The notes: generated by a model from the sequence alone, not told the origin. Counted from the stretch's first letter, positions 44,793-56,201 are shown. The stretch: DNA of 64,000 nucleotides from Heliopora coerulea (GCA_030142905.1 JASJOG010000202.1:186001-250000); one strand, 5' to 3'. Translations and numbers: made by a program.

Positions 44793-45068
44793 TGAGGAGG
44801 TAGAATTAAAAAATTAAATGAGCCATACCTGTAAAGTGAAGTTTGATTGGAATTCTACCTCCTCATTGTTGGATAGAGAGATCACATGCCCGCCCAGAAA
44901 TTTGGGTCTCTATCCACCCAAGGAAGTTTTATTAACATGGGCCAAAGCCTTTAAAGGATGATCTTCACTACGCATGCGCTCTCATGTGCTCTCTCTATGC
45001 AACAATGAGGAAGTAGAATTCCAATCAAACTTCACCTTACAGGTAAGGCTAGTTTAATTTTTTAATAA
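44793..45068 (+). repeat. DIRS right terminal repeat and internal complementary region
   Basis: GAGGAGGTAGAATT...AATTCTACCTCCTC folds locally (44795-44868). The block 45005-45068 (AATGAGGAAGTAGAATTCCA) is inverted relative to 44803-44870. Segment 44958-44995 is inverted relative to the left end at 40805-40842. Confidence 0.65.
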
Positions 45069-45423
45069 CTTTCAAATTCTACAGGTAACGGAACTTCAAT
45101 AAGTACTCACCAAAATGCAAGGTTGTTCTTTGCGGTGGAAGCTAAGAAAATTTCGTTCAAACTCCAGGATTTTGTTATTTCTAGGAAGTTGTAGACAGGA
45201 ACTTAGGAACAAAACCTACAACAAGAAGAAAACACTTTTTCACTTACTAGCCGGACAGGTCATGCACGTGCACCCTCTCGTAATCGGCAAGACAATTTGG
45301 TTCTTTTTCGACAGAACGGGACTAATAAAGAACAAAAGCTCCACTACCTTCACGTTCAACCTCTTAATTTTTCCATTACCTTTAACTTGAAAGTGAACTC
45401 TAAAACTTTAAATTTACACTTAC

Positions 45424-45505
45424 CAAGAAGTTGTCCATCCGCCATGTTGAGCGATATTACTACCTTCTTCACCTTCTTCCTCCAGCTTCCCAGCAGACTT
45501 GTCAT
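45424..45505 (-). CDS. Candidate first exon of an unrecognised minus-strand gene
   Basis: The minus strand has ATG ... AACATGGCGGATGGACAAC followed by CTTCTTG|GTAAGTG, a consensus donor. Both ATGs are in the same frame; the second (MADGQLL) has the better context. The predicted gene would run towards lower coordinates, straight into the DIRS element, and I found no second exon before 45068. It may be a gene start cut off or lengthened by that insertion. Confidence 0.3.
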
Positions 45506-46613
45506 AACTGTCAAAAACACGTTCAAACCAATTCAATTCCCACGAGAGTCAAAACAATGAAATAACTGGCTAAACTTACTGGTTAAGGTTACCATGGGGT
45601 TCTTTGCAAAGCAAAAGTTATCCAATCACAACAACACATTTCGTCACTTAGAATACGAATTTAATGAAGGCACGATATCAGGCAAAGCAAAACATTTATA
45701 AAATCTTCACGCTTCGGTTTCTTCAAGTCTATTCTGTCGTGAATTTAATGCACAGACAAGATAGAAATATTTTACAACATAATGAAACGAAAAACTTTAA
45801 AACCTGCAGCGACGATTATACATTTTATTTCAAATAGTTTCAACAGCTTGACACTGTCTGAATAGGTACACGTACTGTAAAAAATGACGAGAATTTTTTT
45901 CACCACTTTTCACCGTAAGAAGTCAACAAAATGATAAAACTATTTACTGAACTAATTCAAAATTCAAATGAACCATTCTTAAGTCTTGAAAAATCAGAAC
46001 GGTAACTTGAATTTTTAATTAGTTTGGCAAATACTTATTATTTTCTTGACTTTTTTGTGGTAAATAGTGGTTGAAAATTTTTAAGGAAGTATCTTTTATT
46101 TTAGCCACAACAGAGTAGTCGCTCCACATAAATATGAATTTAACGGTAAACATTTTTAACATTGTTAGCAAAAGAAAATAGACACGTCCGAAACGGCTCG
46201 GAATTTTCTGTTTAACCCTTTAGCTCCCAATCGCACATATCTGTACGACTTAATATATGGAAATTAGATCATTACATGACAAATATTTTAATTTGAAAAG
46301 TGAATTAGTTAAATTTCACAACTTTTGTCCGTGTCGAGCCAACCAGGTGAAATGAACTGTGAAGTCTTAATTGAAGGTAATAAAACTAGAAACCGTACTT
46401 AAAATCATGCGACCCTAGTGACCCTCAACATTCTTTGCGACCATTATTTTTCTGGCGACCCTGCGTAAGGTAATACACCTGGGGGATTGAGAAACCTGGT
46501 TAAACGTCTTGAAGAACGTATTCTAAAGAAAGTTTAATCACGAACCTAAAAGCACTTTACTTTTACCTGCTAATCAATGGTTTTCCTTCTACTCGTTTCT
46601 GTTCAGCAGTGCC
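45506..46613. other. Non-coding stretch
   Basis: AT-rich, with no supported feature. It ends at the duplication of a small hairpin MITE. Confidence 0.45.
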
Positions 46614-46621
46614 CGTTCAAA

Positions 46622-46713
46622 CAGGCTCGGGCTGGCCATTGTGCCATCGCGCCACAGAACAATGGCTGACTATTGTTCTACGGTACGATGGCACAATGGA
46701 CAGTCTAAGCCTG
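46622..46713. mobile_element. 92-bp hAT hairpin MITE
   Basis: CGTTCAAA occurs exactly at 46614-46621 and 46714-46721. The 92 bp between form an imperfect hairpin: CCATTGTGCCATCG and CGATGGCACAATGG pair perfectly, AGAACAAT pairs with ATTGTTCT, and the loop is about 8 nt. The ends are CAGGCTCGGGCTG and CAGTCTAAGCCTG. The 8-bp duplication indicates hAT mobilisation. The fold is also of the size of a microRNA precursor. Confidence 0.8.
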
Positions 46714-46721
46714 CGTTCAAA

Positions 46722-47264
46722 TAAAGAGTTCTCTTAAAATTGTAACATTTTAGTGAAAGAATTCATTCCCTGGCATGTAGCAAATTCGCACAATCAAATT
46801 TTATTGGCTGAAATTAATATCGGTATTCTCGGAACATCAATGGTTTAAACGCAAACGAAGCCGTTCAACCAGACTTCTTGTTTCAGGAATCAGGAGTAAA
46901 CAGCGCGTGAGAAAAATTCAGCGTGGGTCTAGAATAAATTATTCGAATTTCAAATAGCCTGTCATAATCATAAGTAATTGGTTTTAAACAAAACTCTTTT
47001 GAAAACCTCATTCATGAAATAAATGAAATATGGACCACGATTCGGCTGCAGGCGAGTTAAATCGCTGGCGAATGTATCTGGTATGAAGCCTTCGCTCTCG
47101 GTATTTAGGTCACATTGTAGCATTGGACCAAGACGCGAACGAAAATTAGGAATAATACGACGTTTTTCTAAAACTACAACGCATCATTGCACTTTCCCTA
47201 CCTACTTTTGCGGTAGTCTGAAGGAATGTTCCAAAACTAGCATGTTTTTTTTACAGATAATGAA
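46722..47264. other. Non-coding stretch
   Basis: Short frames only, no motif. It ends where similarity to the MFSD6-like exon begins. Confidence 0.4.
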
Positions 47265-47420
47265 GCTGTAAGACGGGGCTACTCTTTCGTGACGTCTTTC
47301 AAAAATACGTTTGAAGAATGTTTCCCCATTACATCTTGCACTCTTCGGTTTTAATGGGAACGAAGTTGGATTGTCTCCACTCATGAAAACACATGCGCTA
47401 CCGTTTCTTGTTCTACTTAA
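47265..47420 (+). pseudogene. Duplicated fragment of MFSD6-like exon
   Basis: The sequence aligns with 47660-47815, sharing GGGAACGAAGTTGGATTGTC/ GCGAACGAAGTTGGATTGAC and the surrounding TTCGGTTTTAAT, CCGTTTCTTGTTCT blocks. In translation NGNEVGLSPL parallels NANEVGLTSL of the downstream copy. It is a local tandem duplication about 400 bp upstream with stops and no continuation. Confidence 0.65.
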
Positions 47421-49001
47421 ATATACGCATTCAGAATATGTCTGGCATAAAGCTTTCTCGAAATTTCATAAAGCCTATATCATAAAGCTATCGTGGTCAT
47501 TAATGCTCACACTCAACCTACTTAGGTAAGTAAAAGAATTATGTAAGAATACAACAGCCCCTAGAATGGCAACACACCACTGCAATTAACCCACCGTATT
47601 TTGCGTTCTGCCGGAGGAGAGTTTGGAAAATGTCACGTTTATTTTTGGAAAGCCTAGTTCTAACATCGGGCTTCTTTTTCTGGACGTCTTCCACGAATAA
47701 TTCCAAGAATACTCCCCGTTATATATGAAACAAATTGGTCTTAATGCGAACGAAGTTGGATTGACTTCACTATTAGGAATATTCGCCCCGTTGCTTCTTG
47801 TTCCGCCCATTGGATTCATAGCAGATAAATTTCGAGCAAGGAAATTGGTGTTGTTCACAACCATTCTGATCACAGTTCCGCTTACGTTGCTGCCAGTTTT
47901 CCCGTTGCTATTTAACCTTCAAAGCTGTCACACTTCGAATAACGACACCACTAGGAGATCCAGACTGATTGTTTTTGACGGCAATTCCACGCATCAACAA
48001 CGGCGACCTTCCCGAAACGAAAGACGTATTAATAAAGGAATGAGGGTTCTGGTGAATTTCGCTAACTCGATGAAGCTGGTTGGCGCAACTAGAATAGAAG
48101 TTAATTCCACTCACGCATGTGAAGATGACAATGGGTCAATTGCAAACTCATCGAAAAATGTCAATGTCAATGAAAGAGGCAATCCGGTTTCAGTAACTTT
48201 GGTAATTTACATGATTACTGCACTAGGGCTCTATGACGTCGCTAAAAGAGTGATGGTAATGTTGTGAACAGTTTCAATCTTATCGTTTACACGTAGAGAA
48301 GGAGGACGTTTATTGCCTCAAGTGTTTCGCTCTTTTGCTTTGGAATGCTGACATTTCACATTTTTATTGAGATCTGTGAAAAATTCGCGCATGGCTACGT
48401 TATGGTATTTCCTTGGTCCGCTTCATGGCTCGGCTTATCTCTACTATCAATACCTTGGATAATATCCGAATATCTTCACTATCGAGTAGTCGACTGGGCG
48501 GAAGTGAAAGGAATTTTATCGGATGGTCACTATGTCGTAATGCTTCTTATTGCCTGTTTTTGCAGCGTCTGTTTCTCTTTTCAAGTGCGCCGGGAAAATT
48601 GGTACGTGCTTGAACTGGGTGGTAGCCCTGTTGTAATAGGAACAGGTGGCTTGTTGCGCCGAGCTTTCATAGCTGTCTCGTTAAGCATCTCGGGGATAGT
48701 GATGAACGCATTTGGCGAGCTCAAAACCGTGTCGTTTGCGTTGTTTCTCTATGCCTTGGCTTTCCTCTCGTTTTTACTCATTCAAACCCCATGGCTAATT
48801 TTGGTCGTGGACGATTTCCAATCAGCGGCATTCGCTCTTTCCTACTCTTCTTTAGCTGTCCACTTCTCGAAAGCTGGATCTAAGGCTTCCTCTGCCATTA
48901 TTCAAGGTAAGGACGCTATATTTAGAGTACAGTGGAGACGTGCAGGGGAATGATCGCTGAGCCGCGGTTGTAGGTCAGTGCGAGTGAGTAATGCAGACTT
49001 A

Positions 49002-49187
49002 CGGCCCGTTCACACGTGCAATTTTGTGTCGAGCAATTGTCATCCTGGTGTATGGTAATAACCCCAGGACAGTCTACGTAGCAAGATTTCTGCTTATGAT
49101 TCGTTCCAGTTCGTCCTAGCTCTTGGAAGTTTAATTCATACATCATGATCTTAATCGCGAGGCACAAGATTGCGCGCCTAAACGGCC
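49002..49187. mobile_element. MITE family A, copy 4
   Basis: Ends CGGCCCGTTCACACGTGCAA and TTGCGCGCCTAAACGGCC are inverted. The CAGTCTACGTAGCAAGATTTC interior aligns with copy 1 (CAGCCTATGCAGCAAGATAT). Confidence 0.75.
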
Positions 49188-49722
49188 TTTATCACTCGCA
49201 AGATATCGAGATATTTAACTTGTGAGTCTTCTGTGCAAATTTGGCATAGAGGAAAAGCCGTGATGGAAGTTTAAGCTAGTACGATAAAAGCATAGATTTC
49301 CCTTGTTTCCCACCGCAACAACCATAATTGAAAGCAATCTCGAAAATTTGCTTTTGTGACGTTATTAGAAAATATAGTAATCGAGATTTGTAGAAATTTC
49401 CCAGAATTTTTGTAAGCATCGCGATTCAACCAATGAATATTTAAAAAGGTGAGTAAAATGGAGTAATTGCGCACTATTTTCGGTGGTACACTGAAATACT
49501 GTTTTCTTAAAAAACTGTCTACAACTGGTATTAAAAGATAAGATTTTTTAACGTAAGTTTGGTACAACTCAAGGGAAAAAAGCTAATGATTACATTTTCC
49601 GCTAAACTAAACATCGAATTTTTGAGGCTGTTTTCAATTACTCTTTCTCTAGTCGAGGGGATTATTCAACAATATTCATAATATTCACTTTGCCTTCAGC
49701 CAGTAACTGTTTTAGTTTAATT

Positions 49723-49910
49723 ACACAGGTGATTATTTGAAAGAAACTAGTGAACTAGCACTTTTAAAATCTCCCCGGTAAAATTTACGAAGGTAGCCGC
49801 CATCTTGCTCCTGAGCCTTTCCAGTCATAATCACCTGCAGGTGATTATTGAGATGAATGACGTAATTTTCTGGCCAATCACTACGCGCGGTTTTTGATAA
49901 TCACCTGTGT
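49723..49910. mobile_element. 188-bp MITE with a central palindrome
   Basis: ACACAGGTGATTAT at 49723-49736 and ATAATCACCTGTGT at 49897-49910 are perfect inverted ends. AATCACCTGCAGGTGATT in the middle is a further palindrome made of the same motif, so the unit looks like two copies of a shorter repeat joined end to end. Confidence 0.7.
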
Positions 49911-50455
49911 ACCGGTAATTATAGTAATTTTTAATATTACTTTCCCATTTTGAACTCGCTACATCGCATTCCATCTCCGTCAAATTTCGTATTATGGACC
50001 GTGACTAAAGTCCTAAACTCTGTTTGGTCACTTTTTAACGTAAGTCCGAGGTTAAATTTGATCATGTCCGACCCCTATGATGTTTAACTTGGCTATGTTG
50101 GCAAACTTTTTTTGCGGAATACTTGAGTTTTCAAAACCCTGTCTAATCTTGTTGAAGGGCTGTTCCTGTCTTTGCATTCTGGTTTTGGAATTGAAAGTAA
50201 TGCAACTGCCATGGGAATTCTTTTTAACGTCGTTGGCTCCCGAGCAACTTTGTTTTACTTCTCTCTTGGAACTTTCGTCGTTCAGGTGATTTTTACCGCA
50301 TTTAAACTGATCTCAGAAAACGTGGATGACTACGAATATCTTTCAAAGTGGAAGTGAAAATGGTGGAGATGGTTAAGAAATATTTTTGTAAATACTCCGG
50401 TGAGTAGAGGCATAGAAGCTTCTAGTTCAATAGGTACAAATGTGTGATCAGTAGA

Positions 50456-50557
50456 AAACGAAGCATACTCCGAATAGTGACATGTTGGAACTCAAGATGT
50501 CACTATTCGGAGTATGCTTCGTTTTATACTTTCTCAAGTTATCGGCAGGCAATGGAT
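50456..50557. mobile_element. Tailed-hairpin insertion (102 bp)
   Basis: A perfect stem of about 29 bp (50455-50483 with 50497-50525; AAGCATACTCCGAATAGTGA) has a 13-nt loop and a single-copy 32-nt tail (50526-50557). TGTGATCAGTAGA occurs exactly at 50443-50455 and 50558-50570. Hairpin, tail and 13-bp duplication have the same layout as at 9959-10284 and 60111-60524. Non-coding. Confidence 0.75.
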
Positions 50558-50884
50558 TGTGATCAGTAGATTTATAGGACTATAGCGATAATTGACAATT
50601 ATTGCATAAGGTTGAGAATAATAGCGAGAATTATCTTGATCAAGTTTCGTATCAACTACCGAGGAGGGTAACAAATTTAAGCCTCGACATTTCTCCATAT
50701 AATGTGAAAACCAAATTCAATGTTCCATTATACGACTTTATTATGTAGCCACAAAACTACTGAGGATTAAAAACACCCAACTGTTCTTTTTTAAACAAGT
50801 TTAACCTTTCGCGTGTGATTCTGCGTGATATCTTCGTTGAAGACCGAGAGAAGTCTCCGACACGAAAGGTGTCTGGACTATTCT

Positions 50885-51170
50885 ACAAGTATAGAGCAAA
50901 AAGTAACGCAACCACAATCTAAGAGTCCTCACGTAGGTGGACTGGAGTGGGTGGGACTCCACAGATCTTCTGCTCTTGTGAACTCACAGTTCCCTTGAGG
51001 AGGGTGGTGGGCAGGAGAGACGGAGGCACTTTTTGCTGGCTTATAAGTTTACTTCTTAACAATGCTTTAACTAACAAACGTGAAATTGTGTTTGGTTGCT
51101 TGATTTGATCATTTGCTACGGATAAAATCCGGAACAGCAAACGTAAGGTCGTATACAACCCTATTGGCAG
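50885..51170. repeat. Dispersed repeat, copy 1
   Basis: It aligns with 59800-60065: GGTGGACTGGAGTGGGTGGGACTC..., CTTGAGGAGGGTGGTGGGCAGGAG, AACAATGCTTTAACTAACAAACG and GTTTGGTTGCTTGATTTGATC all have counterparts there. A related start (CTATTCTGCACGTATATACC) lies near 54670. Element class unknown. Confidence 0.5.
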
Positions 51171-52129
51171 CCTGAGAGTAGTGACAGCTGGGCGAATTGA
51201 AAATGTTCGTCTGCGAAAATGCGGTTATTGTCAGCCTAAAGCAGAGGATGAGGTTAATAATACCAACTGAGACTTTGTCATTTCTTGTTATCAAAAACGC
51301 CGAATTGAACGATTGTTTTGTAGTAGATTTTGAAGTAGCAGTCGAGCAACCAGCTTATTTATTGTTTGAACTTGTAAACAAGGGAGAAGAGGCCTGCTCA
51401 CCTCGAACTGGACAGCTTATCAGCAGGGTTAGTCAACACAAGGATGATATTGTTTCGTTCGTACAGACGATGCCTAAAGATATTGGAGATCACTGGACCC
51501 TTAATTTCAGTTAACAGTGGGTAACCAAGTGGGTGCCACCACGTTGGGCGAGTTGGGGAACAAACCATGTGGTATACATGGCGTATCAATTTTATCTCAA
51601 TTTTCTTTTTGTCCAGAATAGCTGTTGAATTTTTTCGAAATTTGCACGTGTGCTAATTCCAGCTTAAAGCAAGCCAAGAATCTCGTGATTCCTTCTAATT
51701 TTCATCTCAGGCTTCTCAGTGTCGACTTTTTTAAAGTTCCTCACTAGCCATATTACTTTCCCACAAAAACCCCAACGAAAACGTTCAAAATTGCGCATGA
51801 AACTGTCTTCTCGGCTAATGTTTTGTACTTAAACTATCAACTAAATATTGTAGGATGCATGATATTTTGATAATTTTATGGACAAGTTCATATCAAGTTT
51901 GCAAGAAATGAGAGAAAATGCACCACGTTTAGCGTAAGACATTATCATGAGAAGTATTAAGAATTGATATATGTTCTAAGCAAGCGATTAAAATCGGCAT
52001 TTCAGAAACTTTTTAATCAGATCTCTAAGAAAGCATTTTAAAAATATATGGTTTTTCTTTAATTTCTGTTCATCCTGTGATAGTTATACAAAATTGAGTA
52101 TAGTTTAATCTGATAAGGTTTCGATTAAA
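51171..52129. other. Non-coding stretch
   Basis: A 105-codon frame at 51197-51514 has no recognisable motif, splice context or start context, and I do not accept it as a gene. Confidence 0.35.
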
Positions 52130-52640
52130 TTTGCTTAGTTTTGGAAAATTATTTAATTTATTTTTGTCCTCAAATTGTACATATTGCAATTATTCACATG
52201 ATTTACAAGGAATTTTGACGTGGAAATTTATCAATTTGTAGAGTAAAGTGAGTACTTTAATCTGAGAAATTTTTGACGAAATTAGTCGAGTAGTTCTGGA
52301 GAATTAGTTGATTTTTCTCATAAATTCTCAGATATTACAATACGCTATTCACACGATTACCTAGGAATCTTGCAGTGATTATTTTAATCCGATCAATTTT
52401 TGGCGAGATTCGTCGTGTAGTTCTGGAGAACATGTCAGATATTGTAATCCTTTATTCACATGATTGCGAAGGGATTTTGGACTGAAAATTTCAGTTTGTA
52501 GAATAAAGTATTTTAATCCGATAACTTTTTGACTAAATTTGTTGCTTAATTTGGAAGAATTAATTCATTTTTGTCGTAAAATTCCAGATATTGCAATTAT
52601 TCACATGGTTTACAAGGAATTTTGACGTGAAAAGTTGTTT
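52130..52640. repeat. Old tandem array, ~105-155-bp units
   Basis: TATTCACATGATTTACAAGGAA and variants recur at about 52189, 52345, 52451 and 52597. Each is followed by TTTTGAC...TTTAATCCGAT and TTCTGGAGAA-type blocks. Divergence is high. Confidence 0.6.
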
Positions 52641-54560
52641 TCGCAAAACTAAGTTGTTTAGCGAAACTCTCATATTCGTCAGAATCAATTTCACTACCTT
52701 TAAACTTTTTCTACATATATTCAGAACTGTCTCTGTAGTTCTCAATTTACGTAGATACACATGAGACACAAAGAATTAATAATTTATGATTTAATAGAAG
52801 ACTGGAAAGATGCAACAGTGGTGCAAAAGTGTTCGTATACTTTTACAGGAGTATAGTATTGTGGGCCAAATCTTCAATTTCAAAATGTCATGAACTGGAA
52901 ATCATGGGGACGTAGGCGGTCATTACTGAAAACAAGAATATTTAACAATGAAGTAAGTTACCATCGTCAAAACATTTTCTCTTAACTACTTCCAGCTAAA
53001 ACTAACTATACAAAAATTAATTCAAAATTTAACACAACGCTGTAAAAAGATGTAAGAATGGTGCATAACTATTCGTATACTTCTATATTAAAGTGTTAAT
53101 CTCGTGGGACAATTTCAATTCGCCAAGTTTCAGGTCACGACACCTCGATAGATCATAAGTTCTCTTCACTGCGTTTGAATTCGGTTTAGGCGGCGGTAGC
53201 ATCCTATTACGACACCTCAAATCCTATAGCAATCTCACATTGATAATATACATATGTGGCTTAAATTTAAATCCTACTAACGCTGTTGTTAACAGAGGAC
53301 AACAGTTTGTCCCTTCGGTACTCCAACTTTTTCCACCTCCATAATTCTACCATTTGATGAATAGTAGCGATATCTTCAGGAAAAATACGACCTGGTGTAT
53401 TAAGTAATTTTTGTGAACCATCTTTTAACTTACCCGAGCAGTCGTCCAAAACAGTCGACCAACTATCAAGTGAGGTTACACTTATGGTACATTGAAGGAA
53501 CTACATCACTTTTGACATCACACTATATTTTTATTTAGTTTTTATATTAAATATAAACAAAACATAAAATACCGTTAGTTCACAAAAGTCGCAGATGAAT
53601 AACAAGAAATGAACCTTCTCAAAATATGTGCACTAAGCACGTATTTACAGTAATGGACAGATTTCTAAGGTGCCTATCATGTTTTCAATATTTCACCAAT
53701 ATGGTTATATCTTTCACTCCCTTATAACAAAGGCACTCTTGTTGCTATCATTTCGCAATTGAATAAAGTCTCGCACACTCGACCAAGTTTTCCTGGATAA
53801 GTTTTTCTTTGACAAGTTTAACTTGCTCGTGTGTACGATACAAATTGACAAGTTTTACTCGCTTTTTTCAAAGCTGGCAAGATGATCTTTTGAACAAGGT
53901 TCCTTGTCAAGGAAAAATTGTCAAGGAAAACTTGGTTGTGTGTACGGGGCGTAAGACACAATGCCCTAAAAGTCTCGGTGACAAGCTTCGCAGGGGCAAT
54001 ACAGCCCATACCATTTTACTAAACACCCTAGTGCTGTGTGCAAAGCTCAATATATTTCACAGGTTTGTATGCGTATGCGCATCATCGCGTAGCATCTGCG
54101 CAGATAACATCCTACCACGACATGTGGTAAACACATTTGCCGTTAGTTATTGAAAATTCAGCTTAAACAGAGTTCTCATTTTGCTACAGTAGGTCCAATT
54201 TTTCAACATCACAATCTGTTTAGCAATATTTATCTAAACTTCACGCGGTCCCCATTTGGCCTTGTTCGAGTAATTTAGGTCAGTTTAGTCATTTCGTCAA
54301 CATTCGTGCAACGATCTGATTTAACTTCTCCCATTTTCATAATCTCTCAAGATGATTCTCTCTGATGGTGCACTCAATAAGTCAACATATCTGCACTGGT
54401 CATGGCATTTTCAAACTGAGTGCAAAGATTGCACATAACATATAGCACCAACCACCAAGAAATACGAGCACTATTTTAACAGAATAGAAATTAGGTCTTT
54501 CTGAATAATTCTGCCTTTTCAGGGAATAAAAATAAGTTATGAATGAGCCAAACAGACATT
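52641..54560. other. Non-coding stretch with a diverged repeat pair
   Basis: GATGCAACAGTGGTGCAAAAGTGTTCGTATACTTT near 52810 parallels GATGTAAGAATGGTGCATAACTATTCGTATACTTC near 53050, including the following GTGGG and GGCGG parts. A 53800-53950 stretch repeats GACAAGTTT and GTCAAGGAAAA words. No gene supported. Confidence 0.4.
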
Positions 54561-54561
54561 A

Positions 54562-54917
54562 GGGTCTGTTTACATGGAAGACAACCCTTCTAGAAGGGTT
54601 ACCCTAGTAGGCGGGTCACCTTGAATGAGTGCTAGAGTGACCCTACCAGCTTGCAAGGGTAACCCTGACTGGACTATTCTGCACGTATATACCAAAAAGG
54701 GACGCAACCACTACCTAGGAGCACGCGTGTAGTTTATGGGGAGGGTCACCCCCTCCCCAAAAGTTGATAAAAAATTGAAAAATAGATAAAGTTAACCAAA
54801 ACAGTTAAAGCATTAAATTTCGTGCAAAATTTGGTCCGTTAAGTTAGGTCAAAGTCCCTTTTTATTGCTGGCTTATACTTGATGTACGTATTATGAGGGA
54901 GGAGGTGACGCTACACC
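54562..54917. other. MITE-like fragment and flank
   Basis: AGGGTCTGTTTACATGGAAG followed by the palindrome AACCCTTCTAGAAGGGTT resembles one end of a MITE. A related GGGGTTGTTTATATGG lies at 63893. The other end was not found. The last 8 bases, GCTACACC, are the target duplication of the next element. Confidence 0.45.
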
Positions 54918-55334
54918 CAGGGGCGGATCCAGGATTTTTCGTATGTTAGTCAAAATTTTCGTTCGTGAATATTTGGGGGGGGTGACATTTTCATGGGGGT
55001 GTGTGATTAGTTATTATACCGAAACTAATTTTTTTATTTGGCAAACAGAAGGTAATGTGCAAAAATGACTGTTTCGCCCAATATCAGGGCTCATCAGCAT
55101 GCCTAGGAAACACAATGCCTCACGGGACGTTTGTGACTCCGACATGGACAGCCCTCAGAAAGGCCGAAAAAGAGCAATCTGGTTTTAAGGCGCCAGATAC
55201 CCACCTTTCACACCTTTGCCATCGAGCAAAAGGAGTTTGGTTGGAAATGGGTGACTATATGGGATATGATGGATATGTCAACTAAAATTGTTTGCAAACT
55301 AAGCAAAGTGTTCTTAATCATAGTAAAGAAAATT

Positions 55335-56164
55335 TTAAGTAAATTTTAACCTAGTGTTTCCAACAGCAAATTTATCAATAACTTTTTCAACATCTGGAAC
55401 AATTTCCTGATGAATTTGCATCAAGGCTAAACCATTTAAACGTTCCTCAACCATAGTACTACGCTGATAGTCCTTAAGTGTTCTGAGTGCTGAAATGGTT
55501 CTTTCACACTCACATGAAGTGATGGGAAGTGTTCCTAAAATACATAGGATAATTTTAATGTTTTCAAAACCATCAAAACTGACAGCTTTTAAAGTTGTAG
55601 CTATATTGTCTGGTAGAGGTCCTGGGTGGGTTTCCCAATATGTGTTCCACAATTGAAGCTCAGCATCTAAAGCTAAGGGATAAGGCAAATCATCAACATA
55701 AAAAGTAGCAACAGTCTTAAACTCCTCTTTCCAGTCAATCCCTTTCATTCTAAGAGACATCATCTTTGTTGGCACAACACTTAACCCTTTGTAAACATTA
55801 ACCCTATCAATATCAAACCTGTTTTGCAAAGCAGAGTTAATATGGTCAATAAGAGGAATACTAATTGTTTGTTTGTAATACTCAGATATAGTCTTGTAAG
55901 GGGGATTTGACCTAGTTGTTTGTTTTCCTACTGTCCTTGGTTTACTCTCTTCTAGGCTAACCTTATCAGCTAACTTCAATACCTCTGCATACCAGACTTC
56001 ATGAAAAGAATCAATAGAATTCCTATAGGTGGTGAAATCATTTTTCATGGTAGTAATTAAGTGAATGCCATCCATTATATCTATGCTCTTTCCCTACAAT
56101 AATAGGGTGACAGGAAGAAGCCCATCAAGGATTTTGCTGGAAAGAACTAATGCTGCAAGAAACT
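55335..56164 (-). pseudogene. hAT transposase C-terminal region of the OTU-hAT element
   Basis: The frame gives NTYWETHPGPLPDN and then ILGTLPITSCECERTISALRTLKDYQRSTMVEERLNGLALMQ (in pieces), the hAT C-terminal dimerisation region with its S-x-x-E-R-x-[FI]-S-x-L core. It extends upstream of the ATG at 56075 as FEFLAALVLSSKILDGLLPVTLLL, interrupted by a TAG at 56094-56096. It is in the same frame as the catalytic core upstream. A 20-bp direct repeat (56149-56168 and 56187-56206, AATGCTGCAAGAAACTCAAA) with the intervening 18 bp introduces the stops that separate the two parts. Confidence 0.8.
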
Positions 56165-56201
56165 CAAACTAAAAAAGAAATGTCAAAATGCTGCAAGAAA
56201 C

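Larger units (their letters stand above)
40770..45068 (+). mobile_element. DIRS-type tyrosine-recombinase retrotransposon, decayed
   Basis: The order gag-like, RT, RNase H, conserved post-RNase-H region, tyrosine recombinase and the presence of inverted rather than direct terminal repeats identify the DIRS order. The left end (40770-40842; ATTCTACCTCGTCATTTGCA and CATGCGTAGTGAAGATCATC) is the reverse complement of parts of 44958-45022. A second inverted pair inside the right end (44803-44870 against 45005-45068) fits the internal complementary region used to circularise such elements. Multiple stops break all coding parts. Confidence 0.75.
48907..50157 (+). other. Intron of the MFSD6-like gene, holding two MITEs
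   Basis: The donor AAG|GTAAGG and an acceptor CTAATCTTGTTGAAG preserve codon phase. Inside are MITE family A copy 4 (49002-49187) and the CACAGGTGATTAT MITE (49723-49910). Confidence 0.6.
47660..50357 (+). pseudogene. MFSD6-like major facilitator transporter, decayed
   Basis: Exon part 1 (47725-48267) reads YMKQIGLNANEVGLTSLLGIFAPL...PIGFIADKFRARK, the first membrane segments and the G-x-x-A-D-[KR]-x-x-x-R-[KR] signature of the major facilitator family. Part 2 (48345-48906) holds several hydrophobic segments and ends VHFSKAGSKASSAIIQ, like the MFSD6 C-terminal half. Its last base plus exon 3 (50158-50357) restore phase exactly across GTAAGG...AAG: a split Gly codon, then LFLSLHSGFGIESNATAMGILFNVVGSRATLFYF to a TGA. 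Lesions: TAA at 47698-47700, TGA at 48265-48267 and a one-base loss near 48341 that shifts the frame. The N-terminus is not recovered. MFSD6-type proteins are multi-pass membrane proteins of uncertain substrate. The splice boundary being intact suggests recent decay. Confidence 0.65.

Noticed and set aside
45115..45560. 91- and 87-codon plus-strand frames
   Set aside because: Composition is not protein-like, and the better signal in this stretch is a minus-strand exon with a consensus donor.
51197..51514. 105-codon plus-strand frame
   Set aside because: No family motif, no splice or start context, and it overlaps the edge of a dispersed repeat.
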